Under the pieces are notes generated by a model, which was not told the origin of the DNA, ran no database searches, and saw only the letters and a list, made by a program, of their open reading frames with translations. 57,851 bases of DNA from Rhodoferax sp. (GTDB taxonomy: Bacteria > Pseudomonadota > Gammaproteobacteria > Burkholderiales > Burkholderiaceae_C): assembly GCF_028715765.1 (NCBI RefSeq), contig NZ_JAQURE010000020.1, forward strand, positions 1 through 57,851, given 5' to 3'. A program made the translations under genes and the position numbers. Below, piece by piece: positions 1-7,751 of this stretch (position 1 is the stretch's first letter; every line of letters starts with the position of its first letter).

Positions 1-696
1 GTTGACGGCACGAATTTCGTTGGTGGTGACCGATTCATCCAGTTCACTGGCCTCAAAGTCGCCCTCGCGCACCCGGCTGGCCGCAAACGACAAGTCTTTC
101 AGCGGCCGGTTGATCAACCGGGCAATCCAGGCCGCACCAGCCAGTGACAACAGCGCCGCCGTGCTCAGCCAGATCAACCAGGTTTTGCCCGCTGGGGGCT
201 CAAACCGATCCAGGCTGGTTTGCAGCCAAAAATGGTCTTTGTCGATGGCAAAGCCAATCCACAAGCCGGCTTTGCCATTCACACTGCCTGCCACCCGCGT
301 GTCGGTACCCAGCCGCGCCGTCAGCTCATTGACGATGTAGTGGTTGAGTTCGCTGTTGTCCAGGTCGATGGCCACGTCTTTGGGCTCGCGCGGCAAGATC
401 ACCACATGCTCTTGGACGCGCATGGTTTTGAACAATGACACGCGGGTGATGGCATCGGTGTGCATCACTGCGGCACGGCTCAAGTTGACCAACGAGGCAA
501 TTTGACGCGCCGTTTGAAGGGCGCGGGGCTCGGCCTCAAGCTCCCGCAAGGTTTGCGTCCAAGCCAGCACACTGCCCATCAGCAGCAAGGACAGCAGCAC
601 AAACGTGCGCCAAAAAAGGCTCAAGCCACTGCGGTGCTTGCGGGCTGGCTCATCCTCTGGCGGGTACGGTTTGAAGGGCGACTCAAGCGTTGCCAT
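1..696 (-). CDS. EnvZ-like sensor histidine kinase, N-terminal part only (runs off the left edge)
   Basis: Reverse-strand translation from the ATG at 696 stays open for 232 codons to base 1. It shows a cytoplasmic N-terminus, a hydrophobic segment (LFWRTFVLLSLLLMGSVLAW), a periplasmic stretch of about 120 residues, a second membrane segment (WLIWLSTAALLSLAGAAWIA) and the start of a HAMP linker (NRPLKDLSFAASRVREGDF). This is the layout of EnvZ-type osmosensor kinases. The His box and ATPase domain lie outside the window. Its start overlaps the end of the upstream response regulator gene by 14 bases, so the two should be cotranscribed and work as a pair. Naming it envZ would be inference, because the ligand and catalytic part cannot be seen. 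Confidence 0.85.
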   Translation of the reverse strand, partial: MATLESPFKPYPPEDEPARKHRSGLSLFWRTFVLLSLLLMGSVLAWTQTLRELEAEPRALQTARQIASLVNLSRAAVMHTDAITRVSLFKTMRVQEHVVILPREPKDVAIDLDNSELNHYIVNELTARLGTDTRVAGSVNGKAGLWIGFAIDKDHFWLQTSLDRFEPPAGKTWLIWLSTAALLSLAGAAWIARLINRPLKDLSFAASRVREGDFEASELDESVTTNEIRAVN

Positions 697-1414
697 CGGG
701 CACAAACACGTAGCCCACACCCCACACCGTTTGGATGTAGCGCGGTGCAGCAGCATCGTCTTCAATCAGTTTGCGCAGGCGCGAGACCTGCACGTCCAAA
801 CTGCGGTCAAACGGTTCAAAGTCGCGCCCGCGCGCGAGTTGCGCCAATTTTTCACGCGACAGCGGTTGGCGTGCGTGCCGCACCAGCGCTTTGAGCATGG
901 CGAATTCACCGGTGGTCAGGGGCAGCTCTTGACCTTCTTTGTTCAAGGTGCGTGCCCCCATGTCGAAGCTGAACGGGCCAAAGCTCACCACCTCCAGCTC
1001 GGCCGAAGGGGCACCAGGTGCCTCCGGCGGGGGGCGCCGGCGCAGCACGGCGTGGATGCGCGCCAGCAGTTCACGCGGGTTAAAAGGCTTGCCCAGGTAG
1101 TCGTCTGCGCCCACTTCCAGCCCCACGATGCGGTCAATGTCTTCGCCTTTGGCGGTGAGCATGATGATCGGCGTGCGGTTGTTGGCACCGCGCAGGCGGC
1201 GGCAAATCGACAGGCCGTCTTCACCTGGCATCATCAGGTCCAACACGATCAGGTCAACGGGTTCGCGCAGCAGCACGCGGGTAAGCGCCTTGCCATCCTC
1301 GGCTTGCAGCACTTCAAAGCCTTCTTGACTCAAGTAGCGGCGCAGCAGGTCGCGGATGCGGGCGTCGTCGTCAACGACCAAAATTTTGTCAGTGCGGTCA
1401 AGGTTTGCGGTCAT
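683..1414 (-). CDS. ompR: OmpR-family response regulator
   Basis: DNA-binding two-component regulator, 243 aa from the chosen start, close to the 239 aa of E. coli OmpR. The receiver begins DKILVVDDDARIRDLLRRYL and carries the phosphoacceptor region DLIVLDLMMPGEDGL and the switch lysine in YLGKPFNPREL. The C-terminal winged helix ends with DVQVSRLRKLIEDD and TVWGVGYVFVPDG, typical of the OmpR/PhoB fold. The ATG at 1414 (MTANLDR) and the ATG at 1426 (MKVSMTANL) are both possible; neither has a strong ribosome site. The next gene is a membrane kinase that overlaps it by 14 bases, which supports an OmpR/EnvZ assignment. The regulon is unknown. Confidence 0.88.
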   Translation of the reverse strand: MTANLDRTDKILVVDDDARIRDLLRRYLSQEGFEVLQAEDGKALTRVLLREPVDLIVLDLMMPGEDGLSICRRLRGANNRTPIIMLTAKGEDIDRIVGLEVGADDYLGKPFNPRELLARIHAVLRRRPPPEAPGAPSAELEVVSFGPFSFDMGARTLNKEGQELPLTTGEFAMLKALVRHARQPLSREKLAQLARGRDFEPFDRSLDVQVSRLRKLIEDDAAAPRYIQTVWGVGYVFVPDGNA

Positions 1415-1455
1415 ACTTACTTTCATGGATGTCGCACCACCCTGAAATGATGAAA

Positions 1456-1504
1456 CCGTTCGCCCTGAGCGTGTCGAAGGGTTCGACCAGCTCATTCTGA
1501 ACGG
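1456..1504. repeat. REP-like interspersed palindrome
   Basis: The sequence folds into two nested hairpins. The outer arms are CCGTTCGCCCTGAGC and GCTCATTCTGAACGG (12 of 15 pair) and the inner one is GTCGAA-GGG-TTCGAC. The core TTCGCCCTGAGC...GTCGAAGGG resembles a short interspersed repeat I recall from many proteobacterial genomes. It sits upstream of the ompR-like start, so it could mark the leader of that transcript. Only one copy is seen in this window. Confidence 0.6.
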
Positions 1505-1506
1505 TG

Positions 1507-1595
1507 TTTCACATTAAGATGGTGCGCAAAATGTAACGGTTTGATTTTGCGTGGTTCAGTTGCAAATGTGAACCTTTTTAAGCCCGGTTTCACAT
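1507..1595. promoter_or_regulatory. Three TTTCACAT-type boxes between divergent genes
   Basis: The octamer TTTCACAT occurs at 1507-1514 and 1588-1595, and its near-complement ATGTGAA at 1566-1572. The last two form an inverted pair, ATGTGAACC...GGTTTCACAT. They lie between the divergent ompR-like gene and the SIMPL-domain gene. Repeated sites here could bind a regulator, possibly the adjacent OmpR-like protein acting on its own operon, but no consensus was available to test this. Confidence 0.35.
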
Positions 1596-1648
1596 GTTGT
1601 TACAAATAAGATGAATGTTTTTAAGATTTTTGCCAGCTACTTTTCCAG

Positions 1649-2359
1649 ATGAAATGCTCAACTAAATTTATAGCAGCTTGCGCACTATTCATAAGCGCTA
1701 CAGCCTGTTTTTCTCAAAAAAATCCGGCGCTTCTACCGGTTCAACAAATCACCTTGTCAGCCACTGCCAGTGTGCCAGTGCCACAAGATGTGTTGACCCT
1801 GTCACTGACCACCCAGCGTGAGGCATTGGACGCCCAAAGCGTACAAACCCAGCTCAAAGCAGCCCTTGAGCAAGCCTTGGCGCAAGCCAAACGCAGCAAC
1901 CTGGGGCCGGCACTGGAGGTGCACACCGGGCACTTTCATGTGTCGCCGCGCACCGACCGCAACGGCAAGGTCAGTGGCTGGGCGGGCAGTGCCGAGCTGG
2001 TCTTGCAGGGGCGCGACTTTGCCCGCCTGGGTGAGCTGGCTGGCCAACTGACCACTTTGACCGTGGCCAACGCCAGCTTTGCTTTGACCGAGCCACAGCG
2101 CCAAGCGGCGCAAAGCCAGGCGCAAAGTCAGGCCATTGCACTGTTTTTGCAGCGGGCCCAAGAGGCTGCCAAAAGCTTTGGCTATGCCAGTTTCAGCTTG
2201 CTGGAGGCCAGCCTCAATGCCAATGACTTTGGCGGCGGTCGCCCACCCCTGATGGCCATGAGCACCCGTGCTGCGGCCGCCGAGGCGCCGCTGCCACTTG
2301 AAGCCGGTGTGACCACCGTCAGCGTGACGGTGTCTGGCTCGGTGCAGCTGACCCACTGA
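1649..2359 (+). CDS. SIMPL-domain (DUF541) periplasmic protein
   Basis: 236 aa with a signal peptide (MKCSTKFIAACALFISATACFS) followed by the SIMPL fold: a first beta region beginning ITLSATASVPVPQDVLTLSL and a C-terminal region ending TTVSVTVSGSVQL. The family (E. coli YggE-like, also called DUF541) is periplasmic or membrane-linked. Its members are tied to oxidative stress or envelope homeostasis, but the biochemical role is unsettled. No enzyme motif is seen. The gene diverges from the ompR-like operon and its stop codon lies inside an 8-bp tandem repeat. It reads toward the kinase-HDOD gene 38 bases downstream, so they may share a transcript. Confidence 0.82.
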   Translation: MKCSTKFIAACALFISATACFSQKNPALLPVQQITLSATASVPVPQDVLTLSLTTQREALDAQSVQTQLKAALEQALAQAKRSNLGPALEVHTGHFHVSPRTDRNGKVSGWAGSAELVLQGRDFARLGELAGQLTTLTVANASFALTEPQRQAAQSQAQSQAIALFLQRAQEAAKSFGYASFSLLEASLNANDFGGGRPPLMAMSTRAAAAEAPLPLEAGVTTVSVTVSGSVQLTH

Positions 2360-2379
2360 CCCACTGACCTATTGACCCA
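2348..2379. repeat. 8-bp tandem repeat spanning a stop codon
   Basis: Four consecutive 8-mers read CTGACCCA, CTGACCCA, CTGACCTA and TTGACCCA. The array includes the stop codon of the SIMPL-domain gene (2357-2359) and ends 18 bases before the next start codon. The unit is not a multiple of three, so a change in copy number would alter the spacing to the downstream gene and not only the protein end. Confidence 0.75.
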
Positions 2380-2397
2380 CCCGACCCTAACCCAAGC

Positions 2398-4866
2398 ATG
2401 GCTGACTTTTCTCCCCTTTCAACCCTCAAGCGCATGGCCAGCGGGGCGCAAAGTGCCGACCCAGGGCATCTGGGGCGGTTTGAACTCAGGCGCTTGCTGG
2501 GGCAAGGCGCACAGTCCAAGGTGTGGCTGGCGTTTGACCCGCGGCTGGAGCGCGAAGTGGCCATCAAACTGATGAAGCCCATGAGCGCCAAGGACACCAC
2601 GGGGCTGACCCAGTGGTTGAGCGAGGCGCGCACCGTCAGCCGCCTGACCCACCCCAACATCGTGCCGGTGTTTGAGGCCGATGTGCAAGACCAGCAGCCG
2701 TTTTTGGTGTTTGAATACGTGGCGGGGCAAACCTTGGCACAACTCATGGCCAGCCAGGGCGCACTTCCCGCCACCCAAGCGGTGGCACTGATGACAGATG
2801 TGTTGCAGGCCTTGACCGCTGCCCATGCCACCGGGGTGGTGCACCGCGACCTGAAACCGTCGAACGTGATGATTGAGCCCAATGGCCGCGCCCGGGTGAT
2901 GGACTTTGGCATTGCCCAACGCATCAGCACCCAACAACTCGGCCAAACCACGACCGCGCTGGCTGGCACGCCGGCTTACATGGCGCCTGAGGCTGCGCGT
3001 GGCGACCCGGTGTCACCGGTGATGGACGTGTTTTCTGCGGGCTTGATGCTGGCTGAGTTGTTGTGGGGCAAACCGCTGCAGCCGCAAACCGATGCCTACC
3101 AGGCCATTTACCGCGCCGCCTACCAAAATTTGGCGCTGCCTGCAGCCTTGCTGGACCAGCTTGATGACAACCTCAAGGCCATTGTGCTGCGGGCGCTGAA
3201 CCCCGCAGCTGATCAGCGTTACCCCAGCAGCGAAGTTTTTCTGGCGGCGCTGGGCGCATGGACAGCACAGCAAAGCGCTGCCGTATCCCCCCTGGAGGCA
3301 CCAGCGGACAGCCAGAACAGCACACTGGAATTTTTGCTGCGCCGCATGCGCAGCAAAACCGACTTTCCCGCGTTGTCAGAGTCGGTGGTGCGCATTCAGA
3401 GCATGGCCAACTCTGAGAAAGAAAGCATCAGCAGCATCACCAACGAAATCTTGAAAGATGTGGCGCTGACCAACAAGCTGCTGCGGCTGGTCAACAGCGC
3501 CCACTATGCCCGCGGCAACAGCATTGGCACAGTCTCCCGGGCAGTGCAGCTGGTGGGCTTTAACGGCATTCGCAACATGGCGCTGAGTCTGGTGCTGCTG
3601 GAGCACATGCAAGACAAAACCAACGCGCATTTGCTCAAAGAGGAATTTTTGCGTGGGTTGATGGCCGGCGCTGTGGCAGCCGAGCTGGCCAGCACCAGCG
3701 AAGAGGGTGAAGAAGCCTTCATTGGTGCCCTGTTTCAAAACCTGGGGCGCATGCTGAGCCAGTTTTATTTCCCCGAAGAAGCCACCAACATTCGCAGCCT
3801 GGTGCACGCAGCCAAAGAGCCGGTGGAGGAACGGGTAGCCTCGGTGCGCGTGCTGGGCATGAGTTACGAAGCGTTAGGCGTGGGGGTGGCGCGTGCCTGG
3901 GGCTTGCCAGAGGGCATTCAGCGCTGCATGCAATGGCCCGCTGGCGAGCCGCCCAGCCGGGTGCCCACTGATGCGCTGGAACGCTTGCGCTGGGCCGCGC
4001 GCGCCGCCAACGACATGACCGATGCCATGCTGCACACCAACGTCGATGATGTGGCGCTGCAGTTGGACAAAGTGGCCAGAAAATTCAGTAAAACCCTGGG
4101 GTTGACCACCCCTCAGGTGACTGCGGCTACCCAAGTGGCCAGAAAAAAATTGGTGGAGTTGGCCGATGCCATGGATTTGCGGGTGCGGAAAACCTCGCCT
4201 GTGGCGCCCTTGTTGCATCCGCCGGGCAGCGTGCCCGAGCATGTGGAGTATTCAGAGCAAGACCACGACGCACTGGTGGCCAGCCAGTTGCAAGCCACGC
4301 CCGAGCCTGCCGCAGCACACGGGCACGCCAAACCTGCTGCTGAACATGTGTCGCAAACCCTGACGGCGGGCATCCAAGATATCACCAATGCCATGGTTGA
4401 AGACTACAAACTCAGTGACGTGTTGCGCATGATTTTGGAGGCCATGTTTCGTGCCCTGTCGTTTCACCGCATCATTTTTTGCATGCGCGACCCCAAAACC
4501 GACACCCTGACTGGGCGCTTTGGCTTGGGCGCTGGGGTCGAGGGTGTGGTGAAGTCGTTTTGTGTGCCGCTGTCTGACAGCGCTGTGCCAGATGTGTTCA
4601 CCACCATTTGCACCAAGGGGGTCGACACCTTGATTGCCGACAGCCGCGAACCGCGCCTGGCCAGCCGCCTGCCCGCGTGGTACCTTAAATCGTTCAACGC
4701 ACCCACATTTTTGGTGTTGCCGCTGGTGCTCAAAGGGCGCCCGTTTGGGCTGATTTATGCCGACATGGCCGACAGCGGGGGCTTGAAGCTGGATGAAAAA
4801 GAGCTGGCGCTGCTGCGCACCCTGCGCAACCAGGCGGTGATGGCATTTCGCCAAGGCATCAAGTAG
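2398..4866 (+). CDS. Ser/Thr protein kinase - HDOD - GAF fusion protein
   Basis: 822 aa, cytoplasmic, three domains. Residues about 27-285 are a Hanks-type kinase with glycine loop LLGQGAQSKV, lysine K57 in VAIKLM, HRDLKPSN (D151), DFG (D169) and GTPAYMAPE, so it should be active. Residues about 310-520 form an HDOD domain (FPALSESVVRIQSM, LLRLVNSAHYARG, ALFQNLGRMLSQFYFPEEA), a degenerate HD fold linked to signalling. Residues about 660-815 are GAF-like (FHRIIFCMRDPKTDTL...FLVLPLVLKGRPFGLIYAD). The HDOD part lacks a clear catalytic HD pair. No membrane segment is seen. No Shine-Dalgarno is obvious; the start was taken as the first ATG after the tandem repeat. Substrate and signal are unknown. 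Confidence 0.85.
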   Translation: MADFSPLSTLKRMASGAQSADPGHLGRFELRRLLGQGAQSKVWLAFDPRLEREVAIKLMKPMSAKDTTGLTQWLSEARTVSRLTHPNIVPVFEADVQDQQPFLVFEYVAGQTLAQLMASQGALPATQAVALMTDVLQALTAAHATGVVHRDLKPSNVMIEPNGRARVMDFGIAQRISTQQLGQTTTALAGTPAYMAPEAARGDPVSPVMDVFSAGLMLAELLWGKPLQPQTDAYQAIYRAAYQNLALPAALLDQLDDNLKAIVLRALNPAADQRYPSSEVFLAALGAWTAQQSAAVSPLEAPADSQNSTLEFLLRRMRSKTDFPALSESVVRIQSMANSEKESISSITNEILKDVALTNKLLRLVNSAHYARGNSIGTVSRAVQLVGFNGIRNMALSLVLLEHMQDKTNAHLLKEEFLRGLMAGAVAAELASTSEEGEEAFIGALFQNLGRMLSQFYFPEEATNIRSLVHAAKEPVEERVASVRVLGMSYEALGVGVARAWGLPEGIQRCMQWPAGEPPSRVPTDALERLRWAARAANDMTDAMLHTNVDDVALQLDKVARKFSKTLGLTTPQVTAATQVARKKLVELADAMDLRVRKTSPVAPLLHPPGSVPEHVEYSEQDHDALVASQLQATPEPAAAHGHAKPAAEHVSQTLTAGIQDITNAMVEDYKLSDVLRMILEAMFRALSFHRIIFCMRDPKTDTLTGRFGLGAGVEGVVKSFCVPLSDSAVPDVFTTICTKGVDTLIADSREPRLASRLPAWYLKSFNAPTFLVLPLVLKGRPFGLIYADMADSGGLKLDEKELALLRTLRNQAVMAFRQGIK

Positions 4867-4872
4867 ACGCCG

Positions 4873-4890
4873 GGTTGTGGCCACACAACC
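4873..4890. other. Small stem-loop between kinase and maf
   Basis: GGTTGTG-GCCA-CACAACC forms a perfect 7-bp stem with a 4-base loop, directly after the kinase stop codon and 15 bases before the maf start. It has no T run, so it is not a classical terminator. It may be an RNA-stability or processing element. Confidence 0.35.
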
Positions 4891-4905
4891 GCAGAAAAGT
4901 AAGTC

Positions 4906-5499
4906 ATGACTAAACACACCACACCTCATTTGATTCTGGCCTCCACCTCACGCTACCGGCGCCAACTGCTGGAGCGGCTTCGTCTGCCTTTCGATGTAGT
5001 CTCCCCAGACGTGGACGAAACCGCCTTGGCGCTTGAGACCCCGGCACAACTTGCCTGTCGCTTGGCACACGCCAAGGCGCAAGCGGTGGCGGCCTTACAC
5101 CCCAACAGCGTGGTGATTGGCTCTGATCAAGTGGCCGACCTTAATGGTGAGTCGCTGGGCAAGCCCCACACCCATGCCCGCGCAGTGGCGCAACTGCAGC
5201 GCATGCGCGGCCAAACCGTGATCTTCCAGACCGCGGTGTCGGTGGTGTGCCACGCACGCCAATTTGCCCAGACCGAGTTGGCCCAAGTCAAGGTCTGCTT
5301 CAACCCCTTGACTGACCTTGAAATTGACGCCTATTTGCATGCTGAGCAGCCTTACGACTGTGCGGGCAGTGCCAAGAGCGAAGGCTTGGGCATTGCCCTG
5401 CTGGCACGCATCGACAATGACGACCCCACCGCACTGGTCGGGCTTCCCTTGATTCGCACCTGCCAACTGCTGCGCGCTGCTGGCCTGAAACTTTTATGA
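4906..5499 (+). CDS. Maf-family nucleoside triphosphate pyrophosphatase (YceF type)
   Basis: 197 aa. The N-terminus LILASTSRYRRQLLERL is the Maf signature; GSDQVADL and AKSEGLGIALL carry the other conserved acidic and lysine residues, with Q in SDQV and the STSRYRR form closest to the YceF branch (m7GTP pyrophosphatase). Maf proteins hydrolyse non-canonical or modified NTPs to monophosphates in the cytoplasm. Length matches the family. It overlaps the next gene by ATGA (5496-5499), an arrangement common in Burkholderiales. The subclass is inferred from motifs only. Confidence 0.88.
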   Translation: MTKHTTPHLILASTSRYRRQLLERLRLPFDVVSPDVDETALALETPAQLACRLAHAKAQAVAALHPNSVVIGSDQVADLNGESLGKPHTHARAVAQLQRMRGQTVIFQTAVSVVCHARQFAQTELAQVKVCFNPLTDLEIDAYLHAEQPYDCAGSAKSEGLGIALLARIDNDDPTALVGLPLIRTCQLLRAAGLKLL

Positions 5500-6281
5500 A
5501 CACACCTGCCACCCCACGCACGAGCGCACTGGGCAAGCTCTACCTAGTGCCCGCACCACTGGACTTTGGCTGCGACCAAGCCACAGACTTGCAAGCCAGC
5601 ATGCCCTTGGGCACGCTCCAACAAGCGGCCAGCTTGTCGCACTGGGTGTGTGAAAACGCCAAAACGGCGCGCGCTTACCTCAAACGCATTCACGACATCA
5701 CCCCGCTGTGTCAACCGATACAAGCCATGTCGCTGGTGGAGTTGCCGCGAGAAGTGCACAAAAAAGGCGATCACCAAGGCCAGTTTGACGCACGCGGTTT
5801 GCTGGCGCCTGCGCTGCAAGGGCATGACTTGGGTTTGATCAGTGAAGCCGGTATGCCGGCCATTGCCGACCCCGGTGCGTCGGTGGTGCGTGCCGCGCAT
5901 GACGCAGGCCTGCAAGTGTGCCCCTTGGTCGGCCCGGTGTCGCTGCTGCTGGCCTTGGCTGCGAGTGGTCTCAATGGGCAGAATTTTGCGTTTGTGGGCT
6001 ACCTGCCACAAGACGCGCAAGAACGCTGCGCACGGCTGCGCGACCTGGAAGCGCTGGCTTTGAAGACTGGGCAAACGCAATTGTTCATTGAGACCCCCTA
6101 CCGCAACGCCGTGATGCTGGCGGCGCTCAAGCACACCTTGCAGCCGCACACCCGGCTGGCCATCAGCAGTGGGCTGACCATGGCGCAAGCCAGCATCATC
6201 AGCCACCCCGTGAAACACTGGAAACAAAGCACTGCGGTGCTAGACAACGCCATTCCAGCTGTTTTTGCCATCGGGCGTTGA
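5496..6281 (+). CDS. RsmI-like SAM-dependent methyltransferase (tetrapyrrole methylase fold)
   Basis: 261 aa. The region DLGLISEAGMPAIADPGASV and the following GPVSLLLALAASGL, FVGYLP and FIETPYRN are the core motifs of the tetrapyrrole-methylase superfamily branch that includes RsmI (16S rRNA C1402 2'-O-methyltransferase). It lacks the exact N-terminal GTPIGN motif of RsmI: here the strand reads LYLVPAPLDFG. It is therefore more likely the RsmI paralogue commonly found next to maf. Translation is coupled to maf by the ATGA overlap. Convergent with sppA, 28 bases apart. Confidence 0.8.
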   Translation: MNTPATPRTSALGKLYLVPAPLDFGCDQATDLQASMPLGTLQQAASLSHWVCENAKTARAYLKRIHDITPLCQPIQAMSLVELPREVHKKGDHQGQFDARGLLAPALQGHDLGLISEAGMPAIADPGASVVRAAHDAGLQVCPLVGPVSLLLALAASGLNGQNFAFVGYLPQDAQERCARLRDLEALALKTGQTQLFIETPYRNAVMLAALKHTLQPHTRLAISSGLTMAQASIISHPVKHWKQSTAVLDNAIPAVFAIGR

Positions 6282-6309
6282 GACTGTCCGGCGCAAGCGC
6301 CAACCAGCC

Positions 6310-7368
6310 TCAATGCAAGGCGGTAGAGGCCTTCAAGGCCTGCACCGCCCCGGTGCCGATGGCTGCACCAAAGCGCTTGACCAAGCGCTCGGCTACGTTG
6401 TCACGCCGGGTGTAGTCCACAATGTCTTCTGCTTTCACCACCTCGCGCGCCACATAGTCAAGGCTGCCCAACTGGTCAGCCAAACCCAGCTCAATGGCTT
6501 GCTGACCGCTCCAAAACAAACCGCTGAAGGTTTCAGGCGTTTCTTTCAGGCGCTGGCCTCGCCCCTCTTTCACCACAGCAATGAATTGCTGGTGAATTTG
6601 ATTGAGCATGGTCTGGGCGTAGGCGAGTTGGGTGTCAGTTTGTGGGCTGAACGGGTCTAAAAACCCTTTGTTTTCACCGGCGGTCATCAAGCGCCGCTCA
6701 ACCCCGAGTTTGTCCATCAGCCCGGTGAAACCAAACCCGTCCATCAGCACGCCAATGCTGCCCACAATGCTGGCTTTGTCGACAAAAATCTTGTCGGCCG
6801 ACACGGCAATGTAGTAAGCAGCCGAGGCTGCGGACTCTTCCACCACAGCATACACCGGCTTTTTGTGAATGCTTTTCAAGCGCTTGATTTCATCGTTGAT
6901 GATGCCGGCCTGCACCGGACTGCCGCCCGGCGAATTGATCAGCAACACCACGGCCTGGGCGCCCACATCTTCAAAAGCCGTGCGCAAGGCCGACACCAGC
7001 AGCTCGGCACTGGCTTCGGCACCCGAGGCTATTTCGCCCTTGATCTCAATCACCGCGGTATGCGGTGCGCTGACATCTTTGGTGCCGGCGTTTTGACTCA
7101 CACCCAAACCGATCAAAGCCAACAACACACCTAGCCAGGCAAAGCGGAAAAAAATTCGCCATCGACGGCTGGCGCGCTGCTCCTTGAGGGTGGCGAAAGC
7201 CAGTTTTTCAAGCATGGAGCGCTCCCAACCTTGGGGTTCGGCTGCGGTCTTGTCTTTGTCATTTTTAGGAGCTGCTTGAGCAATATCCACGGGCTCTACA
7301 GTGCTATTTTGCTTAAATTTTTCAGCGGCGTTAGCGTCTTCTGGCGCAGGCAGATGTGGATCGGTCAT
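6310..7368 (-). CDS. sppA: S49 family signal peptide peptidase (short SppA)
   Basis: 352 aa from the ATG at 7368, which overlaps the Rieske gene stop (ATGA 7365-7368). A charged N-terminal tail of about 85 residues precedes one membrane segment (IFFRFAWLGVLLALIGLGVS), then the protease domain. NSPGGSPVQAG, the putative nucleophile region EESAASAAYYIAVS and the lysine region GENKGFLDPFS give a Ser-Lys dyad as in the short bacterial SppA type. The family cleaves remnant signal peptides in the inner membrane. A longer in-frame start upstream exists but would lie entirely inside the Rieske gene. Part of the N-terminal tail is encoded by a copy of a dispersed repeat (see 7265-7310). Confidence 0.88.
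   Translation of the reverse strand: MTDPHLPAPEDANAAEKFKQNSTVEPVDIAQAAPKNDKDKTAAEPQGWERSMLEKLAFATLKEQRASRRWRIFFRFAWLGVLLALIGLGVSQNAGTKDVSAPHTAVIEIKGEIASGAEASAELLVSALRTAFEDVGAQAVVLLINSPGGSPVQAGIINDEIKRLKSIHKKPVYAVVEESAASAAYYIAVSADKIFVDKASIVGSIGVLMDGFGFTGLMDKLGVERRLMTAGENKGFLDPFSPQTDTQLAYAQTMLNQIHQQFIAVVKEGRGQRLKETPETFSGLFWSGQQAIELGLADQLGSLDYVAREVVKAEDIVDYTRRDNVAERLVKRFGAAIGTGAVQALKASTALH
7265..7310 (-). repeat. Divergent copy of a dispersed palindromic element inside sppA
   Basis: Read on the minus strand, TAGAGCCCGTGGATATTG followed by CTCAAGCAGCTCCTAAAAA parallels the element copies at 10029, 14343, 18419 and 51561 (core TCTAGAGCTTATGGATAA plus GCGTAAGCAGCTATT), at roughly two thirds identity by eye. 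It encodes part of the low-complexity N-terminal tail (VEPVDIAQAAPKN) of the peptidase. This is the least certain copy. Confidence 0.45.
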
Positions 7369-7751
7369 GGTGGTTTGATGGGGGTGAATTGGCCTGAAGT
7401 ATGCCAGTGCACCACGCCGTCGACCTCTGACAACGAAATTTTGACCAAACCACCCCGGCACGGCCCCATGCGGCAGTGGCCGGTGTGCGGGGCATACATG
7501 GCGCCATGGGTGGCGCACATCAACCAATGGCCAGTGGTGTCAAAAAACTCATTGGGCTGGTAGTCCATTTCCATGGGCACATGGCTGCAGCGGTTCAAAT
7601 AGGCATGCACTTGGCCTTGGTAGCGCACGGCAAATGCCGCTTCGGGGCGCCCAAAATACAGTACATCAAAGGCCACCGCCTTGCCACTGTCTTGCAACTC
7701 ATCAGAGCGGCAAAGGGCAACGGCAACGCTGTCGTCGTGAGGCTTAACCAT
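7365..7751 (-). CDS. Rieske [2Fe-2S] domain protein
   Basis: 128 aa from the ATG at 7751, which overlaps the upstream HAD gene by 8 bases. The two cluster-binding motifs are clear: CSH in LNRCSHVPMEMD and CATH in LMCATHGAMYAPHTGHC. That is the C-x-H / C-x-x-H pattern of Rieske proteins, of the ferredoxin type with no membrane segment. Small stand-alone Rieske proteins carry electrons for oxygenases or act in unknown pathways; no oxygenase is nearby. The gene is wedged between a HAD phosphatase and sppA with coupling overlaps on both sides, so the three form one operon. An upstream start at 7796 is possible but would overlap HAD by 53 bases. Confidence 0.88.
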   Translation of the reverse strand: MVKPHDDSVAVALCRSDELQDSGKAVAFDVLYFGRPEAAFAVRYQGQVHAYLNRCSHVPMEMDYQPNEFFDTTGHWLMCATHGAMYAPHTGHCRMGPCRGGLVKISLSEVDGVVHWHTSGQFTPIKPP

